The notes under the pieces: model-generated
Seen by the model: the letters and a program-made list of their open reading frames with translations, nothing else
What the model was told of the DNA's origin: nothing
The model's database searches: none
Shown: piece after piece, positions 1-9,134 of the stretch
How positions within the stretch are numbered: position 1 is the first letter of the stretch
Layout of the letters: every line of letters begins with the position of its first letter
Program-made: the position numbers and the translations under genes
Assembly: GCF_013343235.1 (NCBI RefSeq)
Contig: NZ_CP040094.1
Span: 5,389,001-5,453,000, forward strand
Direction of reading: 5' to 3'
Length of the DNA: 64,000 nt
From: Nostoc sp. TCL240-02
GTDB taxonomy: Bacteria > Cyanobacteriota > Cyanobacteriia > Cyanobacteriales > Nostocaceae

Positions 1-2
1 GG

Positions 3-1475
3 GGTGCGCTTGATTATTTGGTTAAGCACAATCTGACACAAAATGTACTGCAATTAGCAGTTCGCAATGCGATCAAGCAATCATGCTTACAAGCCCAACT
101 CAGCAAAACTCAGGAAAGGCAACGCTTAATTGCTACAACTGCTTTACGAATTCGCCAGTCTCTTAACCTAGAGCAAATTTTGAATACAGCTGTAGCAGAA
201 GTACAGCAACTTCTGAAATGCGATCGCGTCATGGTTTATCAGTTCGCTCCAGATAATGACGGTAAAATAGTTGCCTCATCAGTTGAGTCATTCCGCACTA
301 TAGAATTGTGCGATCGCGTTGGGGATCGGGGGCTGGGGGCTGGGGACTGGGGACTGGGGGCTGGGGACAAGGGGACGAGGAGACAAGGGAGACAAGAAGA
401 CAGAGAACTGATGAATAGGGAAGACGTTTCCCAATGCCCAATGCCCAATTCCCAATTCCCAATGCCCAATTCCCAATCCCCAATCCCTTATATTTATGAG
501 CTTGGGTTGTGTAATTGTGTCAGCCTGAAAGAGCAATTTAATACTAATGCAAATCTAGTAGTTCCCATTAATTTGAGCAACAATGGCAACCCAACTCCCA
601 AGCTTTGGGGTTTGTTGATTGCTCACCATAATTCTGGGGAACGACAATGGCAAACTGATGATGCAGAAATGCTCAATGAAGTTTCGGTACAATTAGCGAT
701 CGCTATCCAACAAGCTGAACTGCTAGCCCAAACTCAAGCAGCCCTTGCCAAAGAAAAGCAACTCAATACATTTAAATCTCAAATCATTGCAACGGTTTCT
801 CACGAGTATCGAACGCCACTAACTTCAATTCTGGCGGCTGCATCAACTTTGGCAAAACATAACCAACAACTGGATGAATCTAAACAACAAAGGTTTTTAG
901 CAATTATTGAACAGAAAGCAAGGTATATGTCCAAACTCGTGGATAATATGCTTTTGGTTAACCAATTTGAACTAGAAAAACCCAAATTTAAGCCAATTCT
1001 GCTTGATTTATTGCAATTTTTTGCCGATCTTATCGAACAAGAGCGAGAAACAACAGGCGATCGCCACGAATTAATTTTTCAAATTACTGGGCATACCCAA
1101 GGCTTTTGGGGCGATCGCGGGCTTTTGCAGCAAATTTTTATTAACTTAATGTCTAATGCAATTAAGTACTCTCCAGATGGTGGTACTGTGGAGTTCCACC
1201 TCATCGGTAAAGAATCAGAGGTGATCTTTTACATCCAAGATCGGGGAATTGGTATCCCGATTAAAGATCAAGAGAATTTGTTTCAATCCTTCTGTCGTGG
1301 AAGTAACGTTGACACAATTCCTGGTACAGGCTTAGGACTTGCGATCGCGAAAGGTTGTGTAGAATTACATGGTGGCGATATTACCTTATCTAGTGAAGTG
1401 GGGCAAGGAACTAAAGTTACAGTCAGCTTACCGAAAGTATTCCCAATCAGTCAACTTGCCCCATCATCAACTTGA
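3..1475 (+). CDS. Response regulator-fused GAF sensor histidine kinase, 5'-truncated by window edge
   Basis: The frame is open to the left edge, and the first codons (GALDYLVK) look like the end of a receiver domain, so the real start lies outside the window. A GAF domain follows (about residues 45-235). Then comes a HisKA dimerisation box, SHEYRTPL, with the phospho-acceptor His near residue 267, and a HATPase domain with N-box [12 protein letters not shown]1 DRGIGIP and G2 [11 protein letters not shown]. It is probably a cytoplasmic two-component kinase; its signal is unknown. The GAF domain is split in frame by about 55 low-complexity residues encoded by heptamer repeats at 313-486, which probably form a loop. 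Confidence 0.88.
   Translation, partial: GALDYLVKHNLTQNVLQLAVRNAIKQSCLQAQLSKTQERQRLIATTALRIRQSLNLEQILNTAVAEVQQLLKCDRVMVYQFAPDNDGKIVASSVESFRTIELCDRVGDRGLGAGDWGLGAGDKGTRRQGRQEDRELMNREDVSQCPMPNSQFPMPNSQSPIPYIYELGLCNCVSLKEQFNTNANLVVPINLSNNGNPTPKLWGLLIAHHNSGERQWQTDDAEMLNEVSVQLAIAIQQAELLAQTQAALAKEKQLNTFKSQIIATVSHEYRTPLTSILAAASTLAKHNQQLDESKQQRFLAIIEQKARYMSKLVDNMLLVNQFELEKPKFKPILLDLLQFFADLIEQERETTGDRHELIFQITGHTQGFWGDRGLLQQIFINLMSNAIKYSPDGGTVEFHLIGKESEVIFYIQDRGIGIPIKDQENLFQSFCRGSNVDTIPGTGLGLAIAKGCVELHGGDITLSSEVGQGTKVTVSLPKVFPISQLAPSST
313..486 (+). repeat. In-frame heptamer repeat (STRR-like) inside GAF domain
   Basis: GGGGACT/GGGGGCT-type heptamers, an AAGGGGACGAGG purine tract and then CCCAATG/CCCAATT heptamers. 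The same heptamers occur in spacers at 7.6, 8.9 and 44.9 kb. Here they stay in frame and leave the kinase open. Confidence 0.85.
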
Positions 1476-1538
1476 TTTGTTGCAGTATATGGCGCTTATC
1501 TACATTACTTACAATTTCAAACACAAATCTCGTGATTC

Positions 1539-2030
1539 TTACTCTTGAATTTCTATGTTGGTAATCAGCCATTCTTTGACTGTTTTACCGCAAGGCTCAG
1601 AACTTTGGCAATCATTGACATTCTCTAGCTCATAAGACATCTTTACTTTTTGATTGACATATTTATCTGGTTCACAAACCTCAAATGTTGCCCCTACACC
1701 TTCATGTAAATTACCATCTTCATCTACAACAGTAACGTAGCATTTTAAGTCTCCACTTTGCATATCTTTTATTGTTCCAAATATTGGGTTATCGTTATCA
1801 ATTTTATTAGACTTATTATTTTTATTTAATGTTGAATTACTAGCTTTTTTAATACTTTTGGTATTATCTACCTGACTTGAGTAAGTAGATTTAGAGTTAA
1901 CTTGAGCGGCTGTTGCAGTATTTGCTTGATTAACCTGATTTTGTTGAGAAACACTCTTGCCAGATTCGCAACCAATGACAACCAACATAGAGCAAAAAAC
2001 TAATGTTGTAGTAAAAATTGTTTTTTTCAT
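1539..2030 (-). CDS. Small secreted lipoprotein, unknown function
   Basis: The ATG at 2030 gives MKKTIFTTTLVFCSML followed by a lipobox ending in VIGC, so this is a predicted lipoprotein; the frame opens slightly earlier at a weaker TTG. After a Ser/Asn/Lys-rich linker, a compact C-terminal domain of about 75 residues has four cysteines (KCYVT, FEVCEP, DCQS, EPCGK) that could form disulphides. I do not recognise the family. A small hydrophobic ORF starts upstream on the same strand and ends 11 bp away, so the two may be co-transcribed. Confidence 0.7.
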   Translation of the reverse strand: MKKTIFTTTLVFCSMLVVIGCESGKSVSQQNQVNQANTATAAQVNSKSTYSSQVDNTKSIKKASNSTLNKNNKSNKIDNDNPIFGTIKDMQSGDLKCYVTVVDEDGNLHEGVGATFEVCEPDKYVNQKVKMSYELENVNDCQSSEPCGKTVKEWLITNIEIQE

Positions 2031-2040
2031 TTTATTTATG

Positions 2041-2274
2041 TTAATCAAAGTTTATCGATGGTCGTTTTGATAAAAATGTTAGAGCAATAGTCAATCCACC
2101 AATTATTCTGTTAGTTAAAACAAAATAAGTAGTGTTTTCTATCAAAGCTTTAAGAAAATCCTTGTTTCTTGGAGTCGCACATAGAAGCACAATTGCCCAG
2201 CCTAAAGAGATAAAAAAACTTTTATTAAGTTTTCTCCAAAATTTCTTTATTATTATAATTTTATGTTTTGTCAC
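2041..2274 (-). CDS. Small membrane protein, hypothetical
   Basis: 77 codons from GTG. A basic N-terminus (KKFWRKLNK) precedes one clear hydrophobic stretch (FFISLGWAIVLLCA) and a weaker second one (IIGGLTIALTFL), suggesting an inner-membrane protein. No family is recognised. It lies 11 bp upstream of the lipoprotein gene on the same strand. The AT-rich context and non-ATG start make it only moderately likely to be real. Confidence 0.4.
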   Translation of the reverse strand: MTKHKIIIIKKFWRKLNKSFFISLGWAIVLLCATPRNKDFLKALIENTTYFVLTNRIIGGLTIALTFLSKRPSINFD

Positions 2275-2480
2275 TTAGAAATGACATCGTGATATTTGCT
2301 GAATATGCTCGGCGTTATCTACTTTTTTTGTGTATTATTCGTTAAAATGATTAAAAAAATACCTTTAACATACTTAATTTGTATAAATTAATGCTGAATT
2401 AATCATTGATTGCTAAATATTAATGCTTTGATCGTTAAATAAGTATTTAATAGACTTTAGAAGCTGTAAGTATTGATTTT

Positions 2481-3365
2481 GTGTTATCTCAAGGTTTTCT
2501 CAACTTAAACAAACCATTTGACTGGACTTCCCACGACTGTGTAGCGCGGGTGCGAAAATTGTTGCGCCTCAAACGTGTAGGACATGCGGGAACCTTAGAT
2601 CCAGCAGCCACAGGGGTTTTACCAATTGCCCTTGGTAAAGCCACAAGATTATTGCAATATCTGCCAGAGAATAAAGCGTACATTGCCACTATTCGGCTGG
2701 GTGTGCGTACTACAACTGATGATTTGCAAGGTGAAATCATTACTTCTCAAGCTTGTGCGGGATTGAGTTTGGCAGAGATAAAAACTGCGTTAACACAATT
2801 TGAAGGCAAAATTGAGCAAATACCACCTATTTACAGTGCAATTCAAGTAGATGGTAAACGCCTCTACGATTTAGCACGTAAAGGTGAAATAGTGGAAGTT
2901 CCAGTGCGAACAGTGGAAGTTTTTCGGATAGATATTTTGGACTGGAGAGAAGGGGATTTTCCTGAATTGGATGTGGCAATCGCTTGTGGGAGTGGTACAT
3001 ATATTAGAGCGATCGCTCGTGACTTAGGTGCAATCTTAGAAACTGGTGGCACTCTTGCAGCTTTAATCCGTAGCGAAAGCAGTGGTTTTAATTTAACAGA
3101 TAGTCTCACATTGACTGATTTAGAAGCACAACTACAAGCCGGAACATTTCAACCCGTTTGTCCAGATGCAGCTTTACAACATCTGCCGTCTGTAGCCTTA
3201 CCAGTAATATCTGCTCAAAAGTGGTGTCAAGGTCAGCGAATTTCTTTCACTTTTGATGTTCCTGAAATAGTGCGAGTTTATGATGAAGAAAATCGTTTTT
3301 TAGGTATTGGACAATTACAAGATGAAGTGTTGATCCCTCAAATGGTTTTTGAACCTATTTCTTAA
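2481..3365 (+). CDS. truB: tRNA pseudouridine(55) synthase TruB
   Basis: Converts U55 in the T-loop of tRNAs to pseudouridine. The start is GTG, giving [11 protein letters not shown]. The diagnostic motif [15 protein letters not shown] carries the catalytic Asp at about residue 40. Further TruB motifs are [34 protein letters not shown] and [12 protein letters not shown], and a C-terminal PUA-like segment ends near IGQLQDE. At 294 residues it has the usual length. It stands alone with no obvious operon partner. Confidence 0.96.
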   Translation: MLSQGFLNLNKPFDWTSHDCVARVRKLLRLKRVGHAGTLDPAATGVLPIALGKATRLLQYLPENKAYIATIRLGVRTTTDDLQGEIITSQACAGLSLAEIKTALTQFEGKIEQIPPIYSAIQVDGKRLYDLARKGEIVEVPVRTVEVFRIDILDWREGDFPELDVAIACGSGTYIRAIARDLGAILETGGTLAALIRSESSGFNLTDSLTLTDLEAQLQAGTFQPVCPDAALQHLPSVALPVISAQKWCQGQRISFTFDVPEIVRVYDEENRFLGIGQLQDEVLIPQMVFEPIS

Positions 3366-3466
3366 TATCGTTAGTGTATGGAAAAATTTTCAACCTTTAC
3401 AAAGTATGGTTTTGCATTAATTCATAGTAATAGATATCTTATAGAAGAATAATATAACTAACTACT

Positions 3467-3565
3467 ATGAAAGAAAGGTTAGACCAGATTGAGGCGATTC
3501 TAGAGCAGACGGCACAAAAGACTGAAGCGATCGCTGTGTTCGCTAAACAGGAGAACGACAAGTAA
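3467..3565 (+). CDS. 32-residue coiled-coil peptide coupled to downstream hydrolase
   Basis: ATG at 3467 encodes an amphipathic helix (MKERLDQIEAILEQTAQK...). Its TAA shares a base with the ATG of the hydrolase at 3565 (TAATG), the classic arrangement for translational coupling. The sequence resembles the first 30 residues of longer coiled-coil proteins common in Nostoc, so it may be a truncated remnant now serving as a leader. No function is assigned. Confidence 0.45.
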   Translation: MKERLDQIEAILEQTAQKTEAIAVFAKQENDK

Positions 3566-4413
3566 TGAGCGATCGCCATCCTAGCACTGCTGCACGTCTC
3601 AATGTTTACATCCAAGGTAAAGGATTCCCGATTCTGGGTTTACACGGTCATCCGGGTACTGGTCGTAGTCTTTCTGTCTTCACTAATCATTTATCAAAAC
3701 GCTATCAAACTATTGCCCCTGATTTACGCGGATATGGCAAAAGTCGCTGGAATGGCAATTTTGATATGAATGACCATTTAACTGATTTAGAAGCGCTGCT
3801 AGACCGCTTAAATATTGAAAAATGCCTAGTATTGGGATGGTCACTTGGGGGCATTTTGGCAATGGAATTGGCATTGCGTTTACCAGAGCGCATTACAGGG
3901 CTGATTTTAGTAGCGACAGCCGCAAAACCCCGTGGTAGCCATCCTCCTATAACTTGGCAGGATAATTTATATACTGGCGTTGCTGGCTTATTAAACTATA
4001 TAAAACCGAGTTGGCAATGGAATATTGAAACTTTTGGTAAGCGATCGCTTTTCCGCTACTTAGTTCAACAACATACATCCACAACTTATAAATATATCGC
4101 CAAAGAAGCAGTACCAGCTTATTTGCAAACCTCTCCTGCTGCTACTCGCGCCCTCTATAGTGCCATTCAATCGGGATACAATCGGCTTTCAGACCTGTCA
4201 CAAATCCAATGTCCAAGTTTAGTACTTGCTGGCGATCAAGACCGCCACATTACATCTGATTCGAGCTTAGAAACTGCTCGACACCTCCAAAATTCTCAGT
4301 GGCAGTGCTATTCAAACACCGCCCATCTTTTCCCTTGGGAAGTCCCCCAGCAGATGCTGAATGACATTGACCATTGGCTGGAAGAACATCCGCAGGTAAT
4401 TGGTATTCAATAG
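3565..4413 (+). CDS. Alpha/beta hydrolase
   Basis: Cytoplasmic alpha/beta-fold hydrolase of 282 residues. The oxyanion-hole region is GLHGHPGTG and the nucleophile elbow is GWSLGG with Ser about residue 93. The acid is in AGDQDRHI (Asp 224 or 226) and the base in NTAHLFPWE (His about 254). The early motif DLRGYGKSRW is typical of the epoxide hydrolase/haloperoxidase-like branch. The substrate cannot be told. It starts on the stop codon of a 32-codon ORF. Confidence 0.88.
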   Translation: MSDRHPSTAARLNVYIQGKGFPILGLHGHPGTGRSLSVFTNHLSKRYQTIAPDLRGYGKSRWNGNFDMNDHLTDLEALLDRLNIEKCLVLGWSLGGILAMELALRLPERITGLILVATAAKPRGSHPPITWQDNLYTGVAGLLNYIKPSWQWNIETFGKRSLFRYLVQQHTSTTYKYIAKEAVPAYLQTSPAATRALYSAIQSGYNRLSDLSQIQCPSLVLAGDQDRHITSDSSLETARHLQNSQWQCYSNTAHLFPWEVPQQMLNDIDHWLEEHPQVIGIQ

Positions 4414-4505
4414 TCCAAGAGTTTTTACTTCTGAACCACATAATTCGCAATCAGAACTTGAAATTACAAATTACGAATTATGAATTATCCTGATTTTCGC
4501 CTAAC

Positions 4506-4808
4506 TTAAATCTGACCGCCAAAGGCAGGCTGTACTTTGCGGTCAAATCTTTCCCCCAAGTCTTCAGCAATTGTTAAGGTATTAGGTTTACAACGTTTGA
4601 CACGCACGGCAATCCCCGTAGCTCCTTCGACTTCCAAATCTTCTATGTATCCAATGCTTGAGAATTTTGCATCAGAAGAAGTCAGAAATGGCCCAAAGTA
4701 GTAAGTACATCGGGGATTTTGCGTCACAATCTCTACCCACCAAGCCAAGCCGATGGAGTCGAATGTGTTAATCAACACTTCCTTGAGGTTATGCCAAAGG
4801 GTTTTCAT
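4506..4808 (-). CDS. DUF1816 family protein
   Basis: A 100-residue cyanobacterial protein that matches the DUF1816 family as I know it: WWVEIVTQNPRCTYYFGPF, then SSDAKFSSIGYIEDLEVEGA and VKRCKPNTLTIAEDLGERF. Members are related to the CpcD-like fold of small phycobilisome linkers and are widespread in cyanobacteria, but their role is not established. ATG start at 4808. It is a single-gene unit, with the next minus-strand gene starting more than 1 kb upstream. Confidence 0.8.
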   Translation of the reverse strand: MKTLWHNLKEVLINTFDSIGLAWWVEIVTQNPRCTYYFGPFLTSSDAKFSSIGYIEDLEVEGATGIAVRVKRCKPNTLTIAEDLGERFDRKVQPAFGGQI

Positions 4809-4895
4809 GATTTTCGTTGATTTATGAACGTCTACAGGGTGTTAAACGATATGGTTGCTTTATTATCTTTTACATTTCTTTATACTCTGTTACTG

Positions 4896-6032
4896 TTATT
4901 TTTTCAAAGAAATTTTTTGTGACTTATCTAAATAATGCGTATTTAGCGATCGCTGGCGATAAACTTCATAAAGCGCCATCCCTGCTGCTACCGAGGCATT
5001 CAGGCTGGGAGTCTTACCTTGCAGAGGAATCGACACCAAAAAATCACAGGAACGCTGCGTCAACATACCCAGACCTTCGCCTTCTGAGCCGATTACCAAA
5101 ACTATTGGGCCTTTAAAGTTTACAGTATGCAAAGGTTCGCTTCCAGTTGCAGCAGCGCCGTAAATCCAAAAGCCAGCTTCTTTTAATTCTTCTAAAGCGC
5201 GGCTGAGGTTGACAACTCTAGATACAGCAAAGTTTTCTAACGCACCTGCTGACACTTTCATCACAGTAGAAGTGATTCCAGATGCCCTTCTTTGGGGAAT
5301 TACTAATCCTTGAGCGCCTATTGCTTCGGCGGTGCGAATTATGGCTCCTAAGTTGTGGGGATCGGTAATTCCGTCAGCAACTATAATAACGGGATCGGTT
5401 ACAGATTTAGATTGTTCAATAAGATCGGGCAATTCAATATAGCCGTAGGGAGCAGTTTGTGCCGCTACACCTTGATGATTCGCCCCATTGGTGAGATAGT
5501 CTAAGCGCTTGGGTTCAACCTCATCAATAACTGTGCCATTTTCCTTAGCTTGCAAGAGAAAATGGTGAAAGCTGGGATCGTAGCGCAGACGTGTAGTAAT
5601 CCAGATGCGGTTGAGGTTACGCTGTTTTTGCAATGCACTCAATACTGGATGGCGACCGTAGATAAGATCGTTATCTTCTTCTGTGGGTTGTGCAGATACA
5701 CGCGACTCGGAGAAGTTGCTATTTCGTTGTCGGGAATTACCAGAAATGGGGTTACTATCTATTTTTCGGGGATTGCGAGTGGGATTTTCCACAGAAATCG
5801 GGTTGCTATCTATTTTGCGGGGATTGCGAGTGAGATTTTCCGCAGAAATCGGGTTGCTATCTATTTTGCGGGGATTGCGAGTGGGATTTGCCGCAGAAAT
5901 GGGGTTACTATCTATTTTTCGGGGACTGCGAGTGGGATTACTAATAACACGCTTACCTTTAATTTTTATGGGTTTCCCACGCTTTGGTTCGCCAGTAGGA
6001 GTGTTAATGATTTTTCTGGGTTGATTCTGCAT
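4896..6032 (-). CDS. rlmB: 23S rRNA 2'-O-methyltransferase RlmB (TrmH/SPOUT family)
   Basis: SPOUT methyltransferase expected to methylate the ribose of a 23S rRNA guanosine (G2251 in E. coli). The substrate-binding domain begins at [14 protein letters not shown]. Catalytic-domain motifs are [28 protein letters not shown] and [16 protein letters not shown]. The protein is about 130 residues longer than typical because its N-terminus holds four copies of a 17-residue unit ([21 protein letters not shown]), a basic, probably disordered extension. The gene lies 95 bp downstream of mrnC on the same strand, a pairing also known in Firmicutes. Confidence 0.93.
   Translation of the reverse strand: MQNQPRKIINTPTGEPKRGKPIKIKGKRVISNPTRSPRKIDSNPISAANPTRNPRKIDSNPISAENLTRNPRKIDSNPISVENPTRNPRKIDSNPISGNSRQRNSNFSESRVSAQPTEEDNDLIYGRHPVLSALQKQRNLNRIWITTRLRYDPSFHHFLLQAKENGTVIDEVEPKRLDYLTNGANHQGVAAQTAPYGYIELPDLIEQSKSVTDPVIIVADGITDPHNLGAIIRTAEAIGAQGLVIPQRRASGITSTVMKVSAGALENFAVSRVVNLSRALEELKEAGFWIYGAAATGSEPLHTVNFKGPIVLVIGSEGEGLGMLTQRSCDFLVSIPLQGKTPSLNASVAAGMALYEVYRQRSLNTHYLDKSQKISLKK
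5752..5940 (-). repeat. 51-bp tandem repeat coding the RlmB N-terminal extension
   Basis: Nearly four copies of a 51-bp unit, each coding for 17 residues of the [15 protein letters not shown] type. Copies differ at few positions, suggesting recent expansion. The unit length is a multiple of three, so copy changes keep the frame. Confidence 0.85.
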
Positions 6033-6127
6033 TTGATTTATGGATATAACTTATGGTTGAACATATCGATTACCGTAATTTCTGGAACTTCATCTACTGC
6101 TGTACCTATTGTTGTGAAATTGAGTTT

Positions 6128-6652
6128 TCACTCTTTTTCTACATGAAGCATTTGCAACAGTTCGGTTAGACGCGGGTAATCGGTGAGATATAAGTAGCCT
6201 ATTAGAGTTTCTAGACTAGTTGCCTGTTGATAAATTTCGGGATTAAGTCGCTTAGGGCGGCCTGTAGCGGCATTTCTACCCCGTCGGACAATTTCTAATT
6301 CGGTGTCCCTCAAATGAGGAGTTAGCGATCGCAAATGTAGCGCTTGTGTTTCTGCTCTTACCTGCTCCACTACCAGACTGTGGTAAATTCCTGACCGCTG
6401 CAATGGCAGCAGATAGAACATTCTAACATACAACTCATAAATTGCATCCCCCAAATATGCTAAAGCAGTAGGAGAAATTTGTTGCACTTGTGAGAGGGAA
6501 ATCTGTTGGAATGACCCTGTGGTTGCCAAGAGTGCTTGATTCCAAGATAAACTCTGCTTAGGAGTTTCATCTTGTCCATCTAATAGTTCCTCCTGTGACT
6601 TCACAAATAAATCATTCCTTGACGGGCTAGATTTGGCAGGCATTCTTCGCAA
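6128..6652 (-). CDS. mrnC: Mini-ribonuclease III
   Basis: Catalytic RNase III domain without a dsRNA-binding domain. In bacteria where it has been studied it matures 23S rRNA. The signature ALAYLGDAIYELYVR contains the acidic metal-binding residues. Later motifs are VRAETQALHLRSL, VRRGRNA and TSLETLIGYLYL. The first roughly 50 residues are poorly conserved, so the start could be at either nearby Met (positions 1 or 4). It sits directly upstream of rlmB, so two 23S rRNA maturation enzymes are probably co-expressed. Confidence 0.92.
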   Translation of the reverse strand: MRRMPAKSSPSRNDLFVKSQEELLDGQDETPKQSLSWNQALLATTGSFQQISLSQVQQISPTALAYLGDAIYELYVRMFYLLPLQRSGIYHSLVVEQVRAETQALHLRSLTPHLRDTELEIVRRGRNAATGRPKRLNPEIYQQATSLETLIGYLYLTDYPRLTELLQMLHVEKE

Positions 6653-7187
6653 AGACTGATTTTTAGGAAGTATGCCATGATAGTATACTTAGCATAATCA
6701 ATACTATCAAAATTACTTACTAATTTCATCTTTTTGATTTAGATTCGGTATTTAAAATCACGCTGATGTTAACGCCCATAAACCAAATTCTGCCTACTTA
6801 TTGTAGTCTGTATCTAAGATAGGGTAAAATTTGAATATCAAATACACCCTGTTGCGCGATCACATTGCCATACTTACTTAGTAAGCGACAATTTCCAATT
6901 ATACACGATCAAGTCGAGTTTATATATACAAATATGTTAACTTTGTATTTTTTATAACTTTTTCCGACTTGATTATTTATCCGATATTCTAGCCAATAAT
7001 TATATACCCAACGATTGGGTGTTTATAACTCTAATTATTTCTCAACTTTCAATATAATTATTATAGCTCAACTGGCTTTTTGCCTCTCCCATGAGAAGAG
7101 AGGTAAAAAACCAGAAGTTTTAAAAATTAAGCTACCCGATGTTGAATCTGGATAGCCAAATTGATCTCTCGGTTCCAGCAATCAAGA
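6653..7187. other. Gene-free AT-rich spacer
   Basis: I see no credible coding sequence in about 530 bp. The interval presumably holds the mrnC promoter near 6,660-6,720 and the transcription end of the STAS gene. The only clear structure is the palindrome at 7070-7119. Confidence 0.6.
7070..7119. terminator. Long imperfect palindrome, probable terminator or MITE remnant
   Basis: Arms AACTGG-TTTTT-CCTCTC and GAGAGG-AAAAA-CCAG-GTT pair around a short CCATGAGAA loop, almost 20 bp per arm with a few mismatches. It lies downstream of the minus-strand STAS gene and could end its transcript. The arm length is also typical of small dispersed palindromes. Confidence 0.5.
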
Positions 7188-7550
7188 CTACTTGACGTTT
7201 TCTAGAGCTTCTTCAACTGATTTTTGCAGGGAGAGAAACTTCTCTAGACGAACAAGCTTGACCGTTTGAGTTACGCGGGCATTCGTGACAATTTGCAAAG
7301 TGCCTTCAGCCGTTTGAGCCTGCTTGGCTAGCTGCACCAGAGCGCCCAAGCCAGAGCTATCAATAAAGTCGATTTGTGAGAGATCCAAAATAATGTGCTT
7401 AGGGCCCTCTTCAATCTTACTGCCAAGCACTTTGCGAAATGTAGGCTCAGAAAAGGCATCTAACAAACCTGTGAGGCGGAATAGCTGGCAGTTATCCCGG
7501 ACTTCACGAGTACCCCTCAGGCTAACGGTTAGATTCAGTGGCTCAGCAAT
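7188..7550 (-). CDS. STAS-domain anti-sigma factor antagonist with probable ATT start
   Basis: Single STAS domain, SpoIIAA/anti-anti-sigma type: a central HIILDLSQIDFIDSSGLGAL motif with the phosphorylatable Ser, and a C-terminal helix LEKFLSLQKSVEEAL. The first conventional start codon (TTG at 7466) would remove the first beta strand. Upstream codons LNLTVSLRGTREVRDNCQLF clearly belong to the fold. No ATG, GTG or TTG lies between them and the preceding in-frame stop. A perfect AGGAGG (7556-7561) sits 5 nt before an ATT at 7548-7550, so I place initiation there (120 residues), as in infC genes that use ATT. It probably works in partner switching with an unlinked kinase. Confidence 0.8.
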   Translation of the reverse strand: MAEPLNLTVSLRGTREVRDNCQLFRLTGLLDAFSEPTFRKVLGSKIEEGPKHIILDLSQIDFIDSSGLGALVQLAKQAQTAEGTLQIVTNARVTQTVKLVRLEKFLSLQKSVEEALENVK

Positions 7551-7624
7551 AATTCCCTCCTCATGAGTTAAAGTGAACGCTCAAGTATAGATGGTTTTTG
7601 AGCATGTTGTCTACAATCTTTTGG

Positions 7625-7731
7625 GGCATTGGGGATTGGGCATTGGGGATTGGGTACTGGGTACTGGGTACTGGGAAAGCTCTTCCCTAGTCCCCAGTCC
7701 CTAGTCCCCAGTCCCTAGTCCCCAGTCCCAA
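7625..7731. repeat. Heptamer tandem repeats (STRR-like)
   Basis: Runs of GGGGATT, GGGCATT and GGGTACT, then CCCCAGT/CCCTAGT in the opposite sense, filling the spacer between the STAS gene and carA. The inverted arrangement can form a large imperfect hairpin. Confidence 0.85.
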
Positions 7732-7732
7732 T

Positions 7733-8899
7733 TTACCTAACCTCGGCTGTTGCGGCTTGACGTGCTGTTCGCATGGCTTGAACAAATTGCTCAAACAAGT
7801 AATCAGCATCATGTGGACCAGGACTGGCTTCTGGGTGATACTGTACAGAGAATACAGGTAGAGATTTGTGACGTACCCCGGCAATGGTGTGATCGTTTAA
7901 ATTCAGATGGCTGACTTCCACAACTGCTGTAGGTAAAGAATCTGGGTCAATAGCAAAACTATGGTTTTGGCTAGTGATTTCTACCCGTTGTTGTAAACCC
8001 GCAGGCTGATTTAAACCACGATGACCAAATTTTAGTTTATAGGTTTCTGCCCCTAATGCATGACCTAAAATTTGATGCCCCATACAAATACCAAAGATGG
8101 GTTTTTGACTTAACAAAAGCGCTTTGGCAGTTGCAATCCCTCCGGTCACGGCAGCAGGATCGCCTGGGCCATTAGAAAGAAACACACCATCTGGATTGTA
8201 ATTGAGGATTTCTTCTGGTGGCGTATCAGCAGGCACAACAATTACCCGACAGCCGTAACTTACTAAGCGTCGCAAAATATTGCGTTTTATGCCAAAGTCA
8301 AGAGCAACAACAGTAAAGGCTTCCCCAGGATTTTCCGCAGCCTCAGAGTTGAATTCCCAAGCTGGAATTGTGGGATCTGACCACTCATAAGCCTTTGATG
8401 TGGTCACTTCGCGAACCAGATTCAATCCCGCCATGTTGGGAGCCGCTAGTACCTGTTCTAGTAATTCTGCCTCATCGAGAATGGTTGTGGAAATACCACC
8501 GTTCATGGCTCCAAACATCCGAATTTTGCGGGTGAGGGCACGGGTATCGATGCCGTATATCCCTGGTACTTGGTTTTGTTTGAGGTAGTCTGGTAAGGAT
8601 TGTGTCGATCGCCAGTTACTCGGTCGCGGACAAATATTTCGGGCGATCGCACCCCGCACCTGGGGGCCATCTGATTCCTCATCTTCAAGATTAATCCCAG
8701 TATTGCCTAATTCAGGATAGGTAAAAATGACAATCTGACCGCAGTAACTAGGGTCAGTTAGGACTTCTTGGTATCCGGTCATGCCAGTGTTAAACACCAC
8801 TTCTCCGATCGCGGTTCCCGTCGCACCGAAAGACCAACCGCGATAAGTAGTTCCATCTGCCAGGACAAGTAAAGCAGGCATTGCGTCAGTCAGGGGCAT
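7733..8899 (-). CDS. carA: Carbamoyl phosphate synthase small (glutaminase) subunit
   Basis: Releases ammonia from glutamine and channels it to CarB for carbamoyl phosphate, feeding arginine and pyrimidine synthesis. N-terminal CarA domain: [15 protein letters not shown] and [19 protein letters not shown]. The class I glutaminase domain has the nucleophilic Cys in [11 protein letters not shown] and the His/Glu pair in [10 protein letters not shown]. At 388 residues it has the usual length. The start at 8899 (MPLTD) or the Met six codons later are both possible. carB is not in this window, as is common in cyanobacteria. Confidence 0.96.
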   Translation of the reverse strand: MPLTDAMPALLVLADGTTYRGWSFGATGTAIGEVVFNTGMTGYQEVLTDPSYCGQIVIFTYPELGNTGINLEDEESDGPQVRGAIARNICPRPSNWRSTQSLPDYLKQNQVPGIYGIDTRALTRKIRMFGAMNGGISTTILDEAELLEQVLAAPNMAGLNLVREVTTSKAYEWSDPTIPAWEFNSEAAENPGEAFTVVALDFGIKRNILRRLVSYGCRVIVVPADTPPEEILNYNPDGVFLSNGPGDPAAVTGGIATAKALLLSQKPIFGICMGHQILGHALGAETYKLKFGHRGLNQPAGLQQRVEITSQNHSFAIDPDSLPTAVVEVSHLNLNDHTIAGVRHKSLPVFSVQYHPEASPGPHDADYLFEQFVQAMRTARQAATAEVR

Positions 8900-8904
8900 A
8901 GTAG

Positions 8905-9006
8905 ATTGGGGGATTAGAGATTGGGGATTGGGGATTGGGGATTGGGGATTGGGGATTGGGAAAACTCTTCCCCACCTAGTCCCCAGTCCCTAGTCTCCAG
9001 TCTCCA
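8905..9006. repeat. Heptamer tandem repeats upstream of carA
   Basis: At least six GGGGATT units followed by CCCCAGT/CCCTAGT-type heptamers in inverted orientation, immediately upstream of carA and downstream of the divergent promoter region of the next gene. Confidence 0.85.
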
Positions 9007-9134
9007 ATACTGCGATTGTTAATTATCCCATGAGTTGGACAATTGGGAGTTTTTTGGATAGTTAATTAAAATTAAATTGGGAATTTAAAGTGGCGGGAGT
9101 GGATCTGGCAAAGCTTGGACGGTTAAAATTAATT

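Noticed and set aside
239..536. Three overlapping minus-strand frames rich in Pro/Ser
   Set aside because: They are the complement of the heptamer repeat inside the kinase gene. Repeat units of 7 bp open several frames by composition only.
4817..5116. 99-codon plus-strand frame over the rlmB end
   Set aside because: Shadow of the rlmB coding sequence; the minus strand has clear SPOUT motifs.
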